NCBI RefSeq assembly: GCF_029952955.1
Contig: NZ_JASATX010000001.1
Location: forward strand, 868,001-932,000
From: Ruicaihuangia caeni
GTDB taxonomy: Bacteria; Actinomycetota; Actinomycetes; Actinomycetales; Microbacteriaceae
Reading direction: 5' to 3'
DNA: 64,000 nt
Shown piece after piece: positions 44,920 to 53,407 of this stretch. The notes under the pieces were generated by a model, which saw nothing but the letters and a program-made list of their open reading frames with translations, searched no databases and was not told the origin of the DNA. The position numbers and the translations under genes are program-made. The first letter of the stretch is position 1, and each line of letters opens with the position of its first letter.

Positions 44920-46487
44920 CCGCCGGGGGCACGCTGCGCCTGTCGTTCTGGCGGGTGATCGTCGCGGTGATCGTGTTGTCAGCACTCATCGCGGGAAGCT
45001 TCTTCGTGTACAAGGCGTGGGCCTCTGCTCGGACCGTCGATGGAGCAGAGGCGTGGTTCGCAGGGTACGCGGATGTCACCGCGACTCCGTCATACGCCTT
45101 CGAATCGCCCATCGACGCCGCCGCGAACGATGTCGTGCTCGCCTTCATCGTCGCTGATCCGACCGAGGGGTGCGAGCCGACCTGGGGCGGTGCCTACTCA
45201 CTGGACGAGGCGGCCGAGCAGCTCGACCTCGACCGCAGGCTGGTGCGCCTCGAGCAAGCCGGTGGCGGGTACACGGTGTCGTTCGGCGGTCTCAACAATG
45301 ACGAGCTCGCCACCTCGTGCACCGACCCTGACGAGTTGCGCGACGCCTATCGAGCGGTGATCGACCGGTACAAGGTGACCACGGTCGACTTCGACATCGA
45401 GGCCAATGACCTCTCCGACACCGCGGGCGGTGAGCGCCGGGCGGAAGCGGTCGCCGAGCTTCAGAGCGAGCGTCGCTCAGCGGGCGACGAGCTGGCCGTC
45501 TGGCTGACGCTCCCCGGTGCGACCTTCGGGCTCACCGAGGAGGGCACAGACACGGTCGCCCGGTTCCTCGAGGCGGGCGTCGATCTTGCGGGCGTGAACG
45601 TGATGACCATGAATTTCGGCGCGAGTCGCGACAAGGGCGAGACCCTCGGCGAGGCCTCGATCCGGGCTGCGGAGGCTGCGCACCGCCAGCTCAGTGCGCT
45701 CTACACTCGCGCGGGCACTCCACTCAGTGACGCCGCCGTCTGGGCGAAGATCGGGATCACCCCGATGATCGGGCAGAACGACAACGCCGAAGAGGTGTTC
45801 CTGCCGGCGGATGCGGAGATGCTCAACACGTTCGCGCTCGAGAAGGGCGTGGGTCGCATGAGCATGTGGTCGCTCAATCGCGATACGACCTGCGGCGCGA
45901 ACTACGTGACGCTGTCAGTGGTGTCGGACTCCTGCAGCGGTATCGAGCAGAAGGACTTCCGCTTCGCTCAGGCTCTCGCCAAGGGGCTCTCGGGCACTGC
46001 CGAGCGCGCTGCCGGTCTCATCACCACCTTCGAACCCGTCGATCCTGATGACCTGGTCGATGACCCGGCGACGAGCCCCTACCAGATCTGGTCGGAAGAG
46101 GGCACCTATCTCGCGGGGACCAAGGTGGTCTGGCACCGGAACGTCTACCGTGCGAAATGGTGGACGAGCGGCGACCTGCCCGATAACCCCGTGCTGGTCG
46201 AGTGGGAGACGCCGTGGGAGCTCATCGGTCCGGTGCTGCCCGGCGAGACGCCGGTCGAACCGCCGACGCTGCCCGACGGCACCTACCCCGAGTGGGCCGG
46301 CGCGGCCGTGTACGAGAAGGACGCGCGCGTGCTCTTCGACGGCATCCCGTTCCAGGCGAAATGGTGGAACCAGGGAGAGAGCCCGGCAGCGGCCTCCTCG
46401 AACCCTGACGGCTCGCCCTGGACACCGCTCTCGGTCGCCGATATCGAGGCGGTGCTCGAAGAACTCGGTATCAGCACCGAGGAGTAG
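44916..46487 (+). CDS. membrane-anchored GH18-like protein with two chitin-binding-type modules
   Basis: A 523-residue extracytoplasmic protein. One N-terminal signal-anchor helix (about residues 12-35) is followed by a chitinase-like barrel with the active-site strand TVDFDIEAN: D158, D160 and the proton donor E162 are present, while the first Asp and Gly of the usual DGxDxDxE are Thr. After about residue 375 come two CBM5/12-like modules, around IWSEEGTYLAGTKVVWHRNVY (with AKWW) and EWAGAAVYEKDARVLFDG (again AKWW). It overlaps the GT2 stop by 4 nt, so it probably cleaves or binds that enzyme's glycan at the cell surface. Confidence 0.87.
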   Translation: MTAGGTLRLSFWRVIVAVIVLSALIAGSFFVYKAWASARTVDGAEAWFAGYADVTATPSYAFESPIDAAANDVVLAFIVADPTEGCEPTWGGAYSLDEAAEQLDLDRRLVRLEQAGGGYTVSFGGLNNDELATSCTDPDELRDAYRAVIDRYKVTTVDFDIEANDLSDTAGGERRAEAVAELQSERRSAGDELAVWLTLPGATFGLTEEGTDTVARFLEAGVDLAGVNVMTMNFGASRDKGETLGEASIRAAEAAHRQLSALYTRAGTPLSDAAVWAKIGITPMIGQNDNAEEVFLPADAEMLNTFALEKGVGRMSMWSLNRDTTCGANYVTLSVVSDSCSGIEQKDFRFAQALAKGLSGTAERAAGLITTFEPVDPDDLVDDPATSPYQIWSEEGTYLAGTKVVWHRNVYRAKWWTSGDLPDNPVLVEWETPWELIGPVLPGETPVEPPTLPDGTYPEWAGAAVYEKDARVLFDGIPFQAKWWNQGESPAAASSNPDGSPWTPLSVADIEAVLEELGISTEE

Positions 46488-46501
46488 CGTTCGCTGACCA
46501 G

Positions 46502-46536
46502 CTGACGCCGCGCGGGCCTCGTTCGCGCGGCGTCAG
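46502..46536. terminator. bidirectional terminator between the GH18 operon and dnaE2
   Basis: A perfect 13-bp stem (CTGACGCCGCGCG / CGCGCGGCGTCAG) with a 9-nt loop. It overlaps the final codon and stop of dnaE2 (46533-46535) and lies 14 nt after the GH18 stop. Confidence 0.85.
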
Positions 46537-49500
46537 TGGAAGTCGCGCGAACGATGAGGCGTCACCAGCGGTAGCTGCTCGAAACGATCGGCGAGCACGC
46601 TCGTGACCCCCTCCGCGCTGCGCTGCAGGATGCCGCGGACGATGAGCGCCCCGGATTCCCGGGCGACCCTTCGGTGCCGTTGCCATACGCCGACACTGCA
46701 CACGACGTTCATCAATCCGTGCTCGTCCTCCAGGTTGAGGAAGGTCACACCGCTCGCGGTTGCGGGGCGTTGCCGATGGGTGACCACCCCTGCGACCTCG
46801 ATGCGACGATCCGGTTCGGCTAGACCGAGGTCGCTGCTCGAGAGCACGCCCCGGCGCTGCAGCGCCTCTCGCAGATGGCGGAGCGGGTGATCATCCGGTG
46901 AGATGCCGGTGCTGCTGAGGTCGGCGGCAAGATCGTCGAGCAGATCAGGGGAGGCGAAGAGCGGCGGCTGCACGGTGGCGGTGGCGCCGGTGAGATACTC
47001 GGGCCGGTGCTGCGACGCCGTGCCGGAGTTCCAGAGCGCCTGCCGGCGGTTGAGGTCGAACACCTCGAACGCACCGGCGGTGGCGAGCGCCTCGAGCTGT
47101 TTGGTGTTCAGCCCGGTGCGAGCGACCAGGTCTTCCATCGATCGATAGGGGCCGCCACGGGTGCGCTCCGACACGATGCGCTCGGCCACCGGCCGTCCGA
47201 GCGAGCGCACATCGGCCAGGCCGAGTCGCACCGCGAAGGCCCCGTCTCGGCGGTGCCGTTCCGTATCGGGCGCGGCGTGTTCGTCGAACTCGTCGACGGG
47301 TGGCTGCTCGAGCGCGAGACAGGCGTCGTCGCCGGTGGCGGACGCGGCATCCGCAGTCCCCGAGAGCGGTTCGAGCCCGGCATCGACCCCGGAGCGGAGA
47401 ATGTCGGCTCTGAGCACGCGCACCCCGTGGCGTCGGGCGTCGGCTGTGAGGCTCTGCGGCGAGTAGAAGCCCATGGGCTGTGCACGCAGCAATGCTGCGA
47501 GGAAGGCCGCCGGGTAGTGCAGCTTGAACCAGGAACTGGCGTAGACGAGCAGGGCGAAGCTGATCGAATGGCTCTCGGCGAAGCCGAAGTTCGCGAACGC
47601 CTCGATCTTCGCGTACACGCTGTCGGCGACCTCGCGAGGAAGCCCATTGGCAGCCATGCCGGCGTAGAGCTTGTCGCGCAGCTTCGACACCTTCTCGATG
47701 CCCCGTTTGGAGCCCATGGCCCGGCGCAGATGATCGGCGTCTTCGGCGGTGCAGCCGCCTACCGCCATCGCCATCTGCATGAGCTGCTCCTGGAACAGCG
47801 GGATGCCGAGCGTGCGTTCCAGCGATTCGACGAGCAGCGGATGCGGGTAGGTGACCGGCTCGGCACCGGTGCGCCGCCGGATGTAGGGGTGGACCGCGCC
47901 GCCCTGGATTGGCCCCGGACGGATCAGCGCGATCTCGATGACGAGATCGTAGAAGCAGCGCGGTCGAAGCCTCGGCAGCATCCCCATCTGCGCGCGGCTC
48001 TCGACCTGGAACACCCCGATCGCATCGGCCCTGCACAGCATGTCGTACACGCCCGGCTCTTCGCGCGGCAGGGTGTCGAGCGTCCACTGCTCACCCGTGC
48101 TCTCGGCCACCAGGTCGATCGTGTACTGCAGCGCGGCGAGCATGCCGAGGCCGAGCAGGTCGAACTTGACCAGACCCATCCATGCGCAATCGTCCTTGTC
48201 CCACTGCAGCACTGTGCGACCGGGCATGCGGGCGTGCTCGATGGGCACCACTTCGCCCACCGGACGATCGGTGAGCACCATGCCGCCGGAGTGGATGCCG
48301 AGATGGCGCGGAAAGGTGAGCACCGCGTCGGCGAGGTCGAGCACCTGATCGGGGATGTCGGTGTGCTCGCGCTGCAGTGCGCCCCAGCGATCCACCTGCT
48401 TCGACCATGCGTCTTGCTGTCCCGGGCTGAACCCGAGCGCTTTCGCCATGTCTCGCACGGCGAACTTCGGGCGATAGCTGATGACATTCGCCACTTGCGC
48501 GGCGTTTCGGCGGCCGTACTTCTCATAGACGTACTGGATGACCTCCTCGCGGCGGTCGGAGTCGAAGTCGACATCGATATCGGGCTCCTCGTTGCGCATG
48601 CTCGAGAGGAAGCGCTCGAACGGCAGCCGGTAGAAGATCGAGTCGACCGCGGTGATCCCCAGCAGGTAGCAGACCGCCGAGTTCGCCGCAGACCCGCGAC
48701 CCTGGCAGAGGATGCCCCGGCTGCGGGCGAACCGCACGATGTCGTGCACGATGAGGAAGTAGCCGGAGAAGTCCTTCTCCTCGATCACGGCGAGTTCGCG
48801 CTCGATGCGAGCGCGGTCGTCATCCGTGAGCTTCGGATACTTCAACGGCACGGCCTCCCAGACGAGGTGGCGAAGCCAGCTCATCGGAGTGTGCCCCTCC
48901 GGCACCTGCTGCTTGGGCAGTCCCGGACGAAGACTGCGCAGCCGGAACGCGAGGTCGTCGGCCAGTTCGACGGTGCGCTCGATCGCACCGGGGAAATCTG
49001 CGAAACGGGCCGCCATCTCGCGGCCGGAGCGCAGGAAGGCCCCACCGGATGCCGGCAGCCAGCCGTCCATCTCGTCGAGGCTGCGCCTGGCGCGCACCGC
49101 GGCCAGCGCATCCCCGATGCGCCGTTCGGCCGGCGTCGCGTAGTGCACGTTTCCCGTGGCGATCAGAGAGAGATCGAAGGCACCGGCGAGCTGGGCGAGC
49201 TCGGTGTTGCGCCTGGAATCGACGGGGTACCCGTGATCGATCAGCTCGACCACGACGCGGTCACGACCGAACCGGTCGACGAGGCTCGCCAGAGCGGCGC
49301 TTGCGGCATCGTGGTCGCCGCGGTCGAGCGCGCGACGCAATGTCCCTTTTCTGCAGCCGGTGAGCACGCTGAAGTGGCCGCCGGCGTGCTCGGCGAGCTG
49401 GTCGAGGTCGTAGCTCGGGCGCCCCTTCTCGCCACCGGCGAGCTGGGCGTCGGTGATCGCAGCGGCGAGCCGGTGGTAGCCCTCATCACGGCGGGCGAGT

Positions 49501-49937
49501 ACGAGCAGGTGGTCGCCCTCGGGGTCGGCGGCCCCGAGTTGCGGCGCGCTGAGCGAGAGCGAGAGCTCCGCTCCGAAGACGGTCTGCAGCGATGTCTCCT
49601 CTGCCGCCTCGGCGAAGCGCACCGCTCCGTAGAGTCCGTCGTGGTCGGTGATGGCCAACGCGTGCAGGCCGAGCCGCGACGCCTCCTCGACGAGGGCCTC
49701 GGGAGTGCTCGCACCGTCGAGGAAGCTGAAGGTCGAGTGGGCGTGCAGTTCGGCGTAGCGCACGCTCGAGGCCGGCGCTCCAGCCGTGCTCGCAGCATCC
49801 GTCGCCTGCATCGGCTGCTGAGCTCCGGCTGGCTCGGTCGCGCCCGAGCCATTGCCGGGCGGGCGTCCGGATGCGGGCACCCCGGAGAGGCGCCGCTCGT
49901 ACTCCGACCAGCTGATCGGCGGATTGTTCCAGCCCAT
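46533..49937 (-). CDS. dnaE2: error-prone DNA polymerase DnaE2 (ImuC)
   Basis: A 1134-residue C-family polymerase used for SOS mutagenesis. The N-terminal PHP domain starts YAELHAHSTFSFLDGAS. The polymerase core has GRGSAANSAVCYLLGIT and PDIDVDFDSDRREEVIQYVYEKYG with catalytic Asp residues. HhH and OB-fold regions (VAGVVTHRQRPATASGVTFLNLEDEHG) lie near the C-terminus. The first 50 residues before the PHP domain are Gly/Ala/Pro-rich and variable. The ATG at 49937 shares a base with the imuB stop (TGATG). It forms the translesion mutasome with ImuB and ImuA'. Confidence 0.95.
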   Translation of the reverse strand: MGWNNPPISWSEYERRLSGVPASGRPPGNGSGATEPAGAQQPMQATDAASTAGAPASSVRYAELHAHSTFSFLDGASTPEALVEEASRLGLHALAITDHDGLYGAVRFAEAAEETSLQTVFGAELSLSLSAPQLGAADPEGDHLLVLARRDEGYHRLAAAITDAQLAGGEKGRPSYDLDQLAEHAGGHFSVLTGCRKGTLRRALDRGDHDAASAALASLVDRFGRDRVVVELIDHGYPVDSRRNTELAQLAGAFDLSLIATGNVHYATPAERRIGDALAAVRARRSLDEMDGWLPASGGAFLRSGREMAARFADFPGAIERTVELADDLAFRLRSLRPGLPKQQVPEGHTPMSWLRHLVWEAVPLKYPKLTDDDRARIERELAVIEEKDFSGYFLIVHDIVRFARSRGILCQGRGSAANSAVCYLLGITAVDSIFYRLPFERFLSSMRNEEPDIDVDFDSDRREEVIQYVYEKYGRRNAAQVANVISYRPKFAVRDMAKALGFSPGQQDAWSKQVDRWGALQREHTDIPDQVLDLADAVLTFPRHLGIHSGGMVLTDRPVGEVVPIEHARMPGRTVLQWDKDDCAWMGLVKFDLLGLGMLAALQYTIDLVAESTGEQWTLDTLPREEPGVYDMLCRADAIGVFQVESRAQMGMLPRLRPRCFYDLVIEIALIRPGPIQGGAVHPYIRRRTGAEPVTYPHPLLVESLERTLGIPLFQEQLMQMAMAVGGCTAEDADHLRRAMGSKRGIEKVSKLRDKLYAGMAANGLPREVADSVYAKIEAFANFGFAESHSISFALLVYASSWFKLHYPAAFLAALLRAQPMGFYSPQSLTADARRHGVRVLRADILRSGVDAGLEPLSGTADAASATGDDACLALEQPPVDEFDEHAAPDTERHRRDGAFAVRLGLADVRSLGRPVAERIVSERTRGGPYRSMEDLVARTGLNTKQLEALATAGAFEVFDLNRRQALWNSGTASQHRPEYLTGATATVQPPLFASPDLLDDLAADLSSTGISPDDHPLRHLREALQRRGVLSSSDLGLAEPDRRIEVAGVVTHRQRPATASGVTFLNLEDEHGLMNVVCSVGVWQRHRRVARESGALIVRGILQRSAEGVTSVLADRFEQLPLVTPHRSRDFH

Positions 49938-51487
49938 CAGTCGTACCTCGCTTCGATCTGCCACCCGTGCTGGTCGAGCACGAGCAGCCAGGCAGCTCCC
50001 GTCGAGTCGACGAGCTGGAAGCGGTACTCTCGGCGCGCGGCTGCGGCATCCCACCATCGTTCCTCGAGCGGCCAGGGCCCCGCCCAGCTCTCGATCCGTC
50101 GGGTGCCGCCGGTCGTCGTGGTGAGGCGGTGGGGCGGTGCCGACAGTGCGCCGCGTGCGTCAACGCTGACCTCACCACCGCGCTCGTCGAACACCGCGAC
50201 CGGCAGCGGGGAAGGGAAGACCAGCGAGGGCTGCGGGTCGGGCAGGCTGCCCGGCCAGGGTTGCGCAGGGTTGCGGGGCACCGTGGCCCGCTCTCCCCAG
50301 GGCACCAGCACCGCACGCTCCGAGAGATGCCGGCCTCCGCCGATGGTGGCGGTGAGCACGGCCTCATGCCCCAGCATGCTCTGCACTCGGGAGAGCGCGT
50401 GGTGCACCCGCTCATCAGAGACATCGCCGAAGAGCGCGCGCTCGTGGTTGCCGATCGAGTCGACACTGACCGGCGTGACGCGCACGTGCACGAGCCCTGA
50501 GAGCAGGCCGCTGCCCGTCGAACCGCCCTGCAACTGCCAGCGCAACCGGTCGACCACTTCGGCGGGCGAGAAGGTGCGCGGGTGCAACCACTCGCGTTCG
50601 GAACCGCCGCCGTCGTCGGTCTCCAGTTCGATGCGCAGCGCTGTGCACACCAGACGCGCCGCAGTGAGCTGCGCGATGAACCGCTCGGCGGGCTCACGGA
50701 ACGCGAAGGCCGCCTGGTCGATGCGCTCGACGGCAGGCTCGAACGCGATCGTGGTCTCGAACTCTTCCGGCGGCACTCGCGGCTGCACCCGCCTGCCATC
50801 ACTGCCCGAGGCGATGCCGTGCAGGCGCAGGCCTTCGGCGCCGAATCGTTCAGCGACATCGAGCGCGTCGAGGTCGGCGAATGCACCGATCGTGCGGATG
50901 CCGAGCCGTTGCAGCAGTCCGGTGAGCTCGGGCACGCCGAGCACCGACACCGGCAAGGGCGCGAGGAACTCGGCACTGTCACCCGGCGGTATGACCAGCA
51001 CACGGCCGGCACCGGCCTGCCTCGCGGCATGCTCGGCCGCGAAGGGGCCATCGGCGACACCGGCGGATGCTGTCGGCACGAGTTCGGCCAGCTGCCCGGC
51101 GAGCGCGAGCCCCGCCGCCTGCTCGCCACCGTAGTAGCGGCTGACGCCTCGAGCGCGAATGGCGCATACCCCCGGACGCAGCACCTGCACCCCAGGAGTA
51201 GAGGCTTCGAGGCGAGTGATCGCGGGTTCGAACAGTCTGGCTTCGAGCGCCGGATCGTGATCGAACACCTGAAGCGAGGTGCATCGGGCCTGCGCTTCGC
51301 GAATGCGCAGCCCCCGCCTCACCCCCTCCGCGCGAGCGGCGCTCGAGCAGGCGTGCACCATGCCGCGATACCGAAGCGCGATCGGGGCATCGGCGGGCAC
51401 CCCATGCGCTTGCGCGGCGGCGAGCACGGGCCAATCGGGGACCCAGAGCACCAGGGTGCGGGTGGGGGAATGGTCGGAGCGGTGCAT
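49937..51487 (-). CDS. imuB: ImuB, Y-family polymerase-like mutasome scaffold
   Basis: A 516-residue protein related to DinB but lacking catalytic acids: where DinB has VDMDAFFASVE this has LVLWVPDWPVLAAA, and the SIDE-type motif is degraded. It keeps palm, fingers and little-finger segments (LLQRLGIRTIGAFADLD, RLHGIASG). In mycobacteria ImuB is a non-catalytic hub linking DnaE2, ImuA' and the beta clamp. A possible clamp motif could not be fixed. The C-terminal third is Trp/Arg-rich. It lies 58 nt after imuA' and overlaps dnaE2. Confidence 0.93.
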   Translation of the reverse strand: MHRSDHSPTRTLVLWVPDWPVLAAAQAHGVPADAPIALRYRGMVHACSSAARAEGVRRGLRIREAQARCTSLQVFDHDPALEARLFEPAITRLEASTPGVQVLRPGVCAIRARGVSRYYGGEQAAGLALAGQLAELVPTASAGVADGPFAAEHAARQAGAGRVLVIPPGDSAEFLAPLPVSVLGVPELTGLLQRLGIRTIGAFADLDALDVAERFGAEGLRLHGIASGSDGRRVQPRVPPEEFETTIAFEPAVERIDQAAFAFREPAERFIAQLTAARLVCTALRIELETDDGGGSEREWLHPRTFSPAEVVDRLRWQLQGGSTGSGLLSGLVHVRVTPVSVDSIGNHERALFGDVSDERVHHALSRVQSMLGHEAVLTATIGGGRHLSERAVLVPWGERATVPRNPAQPWPGSLPDPQPSLVFPSPLPVAVFDERGGEVSVDARGALSAPPHRLTTTTGGTRRIESWAGPWPLEERWWDAAAARREYRFQLVDSTGAAWLLVLDQHGWQIEARYD

Positions 51488-51545
51488 GGTGGTTCGGAGC
51501 CCAGTTCAGTTGATGACGGTTCGGGAGACTCGGTTCGAGGTCGGT

Positions 51546-52301
51546 TCAAGAGACCCGTTGAAGTCGGGAGCGGCCGGCCGCGCGCACTGCTCCAGACAAA
51601 CCGCGCATACCGGAGTGGAGTGTGTCGGATTCGAGCCGGCCGGACACGACCTCATCGGAAGCGACGGCGAACATGCCTGTGGATGCCTCTCCGACCGAGA
51701 ACCTGGCGCTGCGAGATCGCCCGGAACGATCGACCGCCGTCACCGTGGCCTCGCAATCGGTGAGATGTCCGCTGCCTTGGCCGAGCCCCTGCCAGCGGGG
51801 TTCTTCAAGACGTAGGCGGGCCTCTGCCTCAGGCCAATCGCCGAAGGCGATGAGCACCGCATCGTGCTGACGCAACCGCGCGCTGAGCTTGGATGCGGTC
51901 GCATGACCGACGCGCGCGGTGGGTTTGACGAGCACCACAGAGAGCGCATCGGCGAGCGAGGCGGTGACAGCGAGCCAGTGCTCGCCGGGCCGGGGGATCA
52001 GCACCACGCGTTCGAGCTCGAGCCCGACGCCAGCCGCTGCTTCGACCCCGAACTCGGGCATGCCGACGACCCCGCACCAGGCGCCTGCCGACGCAGGCCC
52101 GACCATGAGCGACATGGCGAGACGGGCAGAGCCTTCGATCGAATAGCTCGCCCCCGGCCGCAATCCACCCCCCGGCAGCACTTCAGCCAGCCCGGGAAGC
52201 GTCGGAAGAGTGCGCTCACGCAAGCGAGGCTGTTCAAGCCGCCGTATCCGATCGCGGAGCTCGCGCACGGCATCCGCCGTCTCCATCCCCGCTGCTCTCA
52301 C
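51546..52301 (-). CDS. imuA': ImuA', RecA-like mutasome accessory protein
   Basis: A 251-residue protein with a degenerate RecA-like fold: LPTLPGLAEVLPGGGLRPGASYSIEG in place of a true P-loop region, and LERVVLIPRPGEHWLAVTASLADALSVVLV centrally. The start is set at GTG 52301 because GGAGG lies 9 nt upstream and the LexA box sits 27 nt before it; a longer start at 52352 would put the LexA box inside the gene. It is the first gene of the SOS mutagenesis cassette with imuB and dnaE2. The exact biochemical role is unsettled in the family. Confidence 0.88.
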   Translation of the reverse strand: MRAAGMETADAVRELRDRIRRLEQPRLRERTLPTLPGLAEVLPGGGLRPGASYSIEGSARLAMSLMVGPASAGAWCGVVGMPEFGVEAAAGVGLELERVVLIPRPGEHWLAVTASLADALSVVLVKPTARVGHATASKLSARLRQHDAVLIAFGDWPEAEARLRLEEPRWQGLGQGSGHLTDCEATVTAVDRSGRSRSARFSVGEASTGMFAVASDEVVSGRLESDTLHSGMRGLSGAVRAAGRSRLQRVS

Positions 52302-52323
52302 CGTTCTACACCTCCCTCTCTCA

Positions 52324-52343
52324 AGTATCGAACATATGTTCGA
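52324..52343 (-). promoter_or_regulatory. LexA (SOS) box and -10 of the imuA'-imuB-dnaE2 operon
   Basis: TCGAACATATGTTCGA (52328-52343) is a perfect 16-bp palindrome matching the actinobacterial LexA consensus. On the minus strand a GATACT -10-like hexamer (52329-52324) abuts and slightly overlaps it, so LexA binding would block this promoter. Confidence 0.92.
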
Positions 52344-52469
52344 GTGTGTCACCGCCTACTGACAATGGGCTGCAGATCACCGAAGCGAAGACTCGAAGCA
52401 GGTCGCTGCGTATGCTGAACGCAGAACCGGCGCGCCGCGGCGGTCGCAGCACGAGGGGAGCAACGCGCC

Positions 52470-53318
52470 ATGGCAACTCATACCGTCGCCGTCGGAGTCG
52501 ACCCGTCCGGTCTCAGCGACGAGGCTGTCGCCTGGGCCGCGAAGTGGGCAGCCGATCATCACGCGACCCTCGATCTCGTGCACGTCATCGACGACGAATG
52601 GGTGGGACGCCTCACCTGGTCGGAGGAGCTCATCCTCGCCGAGAGCCGCAAGGCGCTCACACGCGCGCGCGAGCTGGCGCGTCCCGCCCTCGCCGAAGAC
52701 GCCATCCGCGATGTGCTGCTCCGCGGCGACCCAGTCGACCAGCTGCGACAGCGCGCCTCCGAGACGGATCTGCTCGTCATCGGCACCCACAAGCCCTCAC
52801 GGTTCGAGCGCGTCATGCTCGGCTCTCGCAGCCTGCACATCGTTCAGAGCGTGACAACGCCCGTGGCGGTCATCCCCTCCACCGACGGCGCGGAGCGGCG
52901 CGGCGTCGTCGTGGGCGTCGACGGGTCGGAGGCCTCTCTCAAGGCGATCGCATTCGCCGCTGCCGAGGCCGATCGTTCGGGCGAGCCTCTGCATGCCGTG
53001 CTCGCGTGGGATCTCCCGGCGGGTTGGGGGATCGAGTACCTGCCGAGCGACGATATGGTCTCGAGCATCTCGTCGGATGAGGAGATCGTGCTCTCGGAGT
53101 CCTTGGCGGGCCTCTCGGAGCAGTATCCCGACCTGGAGATCAAGCGCAGCGTCGTGCGGGGGTACCCCGCCTGGGCGCTGGTCGACGCAGCCGAGAGCGC
53201 GCGCCTGCTCGTCGTGGGCAACCGAGGCCGTCGCGGCCTGCCCCGCGTACTGCTCGGGTCGGTCAGCCACGACGTGCTCGTCAATATCCCGACCGCCGTG
53301 GTCGTCATCCACGCCTGA
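52470..53318 (+). CDS. universal stress protein (two UspA domains)
   Basis: A 282-residue tandem-Usp protein. Domain 1 (about 1-140) begins VAVGVDPSGLSDEAVAWAAKWA and ends GSRSLHIVQSVTTPVAVIP. Domain 2 (about 148-282) begins VVVGVDGSEASLKAIAFAAAEA and ends GNRGRRGLPRVLLGSVSHDVLV. The GxxG-S/T nucleotide-binding pattern suggests ATP binding. The ATG follows AGGGGAG, and TATGCT (52411-52416) may be its -10. It is divergent from the SOS cassette; the LexA box is 127 nt from its start, so it is probably not SOS-controlled. Confidence 0.93.
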   Translation: MATHTVAVGVDPSGLSDEAVAWAAKWAADHHATLDLVHVIDDEWVGRLTWSEELILAESRKALTRARELARPALAEDAIRDVLLRGDPVDQLRQRASETDLLVIGTHKPSRFERVMLGSRSLHIVQSVTTPVAVIPSTDGAERRGVVVGVDGSEASLKAIAFAAAEADRSGEPLHAVLAWDLPAGWGIEYLPSDDMVSSISSDEEIVLSESLAGLSEQYPDLEIKRSVVRGYPAWALVDAAESARLLVVGNRGRRGLPRVLLGSVSHDVLVNIPTAVVVIHA

Positions 53319-53371
53319 GACCAGGCGGCTCAGCGGCTGCGGCCGCAGCGAGCACCCCGCTCGACGCCATA

Positions 53372-53404
53372 TCGGCCATCGCGCACCCGGGGCGCAATGG
53401 CCGA
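53372..53404. terminator. terminator hairpin between usp and the ABC permease gene
   Basis: TCGGCCATCGCGC pairs with GCGCAATGGCCGA (one mismatch) around a short loop, in the spacer between two convergent genes. It ends 4 nt short of the permease stop. Confidence 0.65.
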
Positions 53405-53407
53405 GGG

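Noticed and set aside
47007-51134. 1375-codon plus-strand frame opposite dnaE2 and imuB
   Set aside because: Antisense shadow of real genes; low-complexity, Arg/Gly/His-rich translation without domains.
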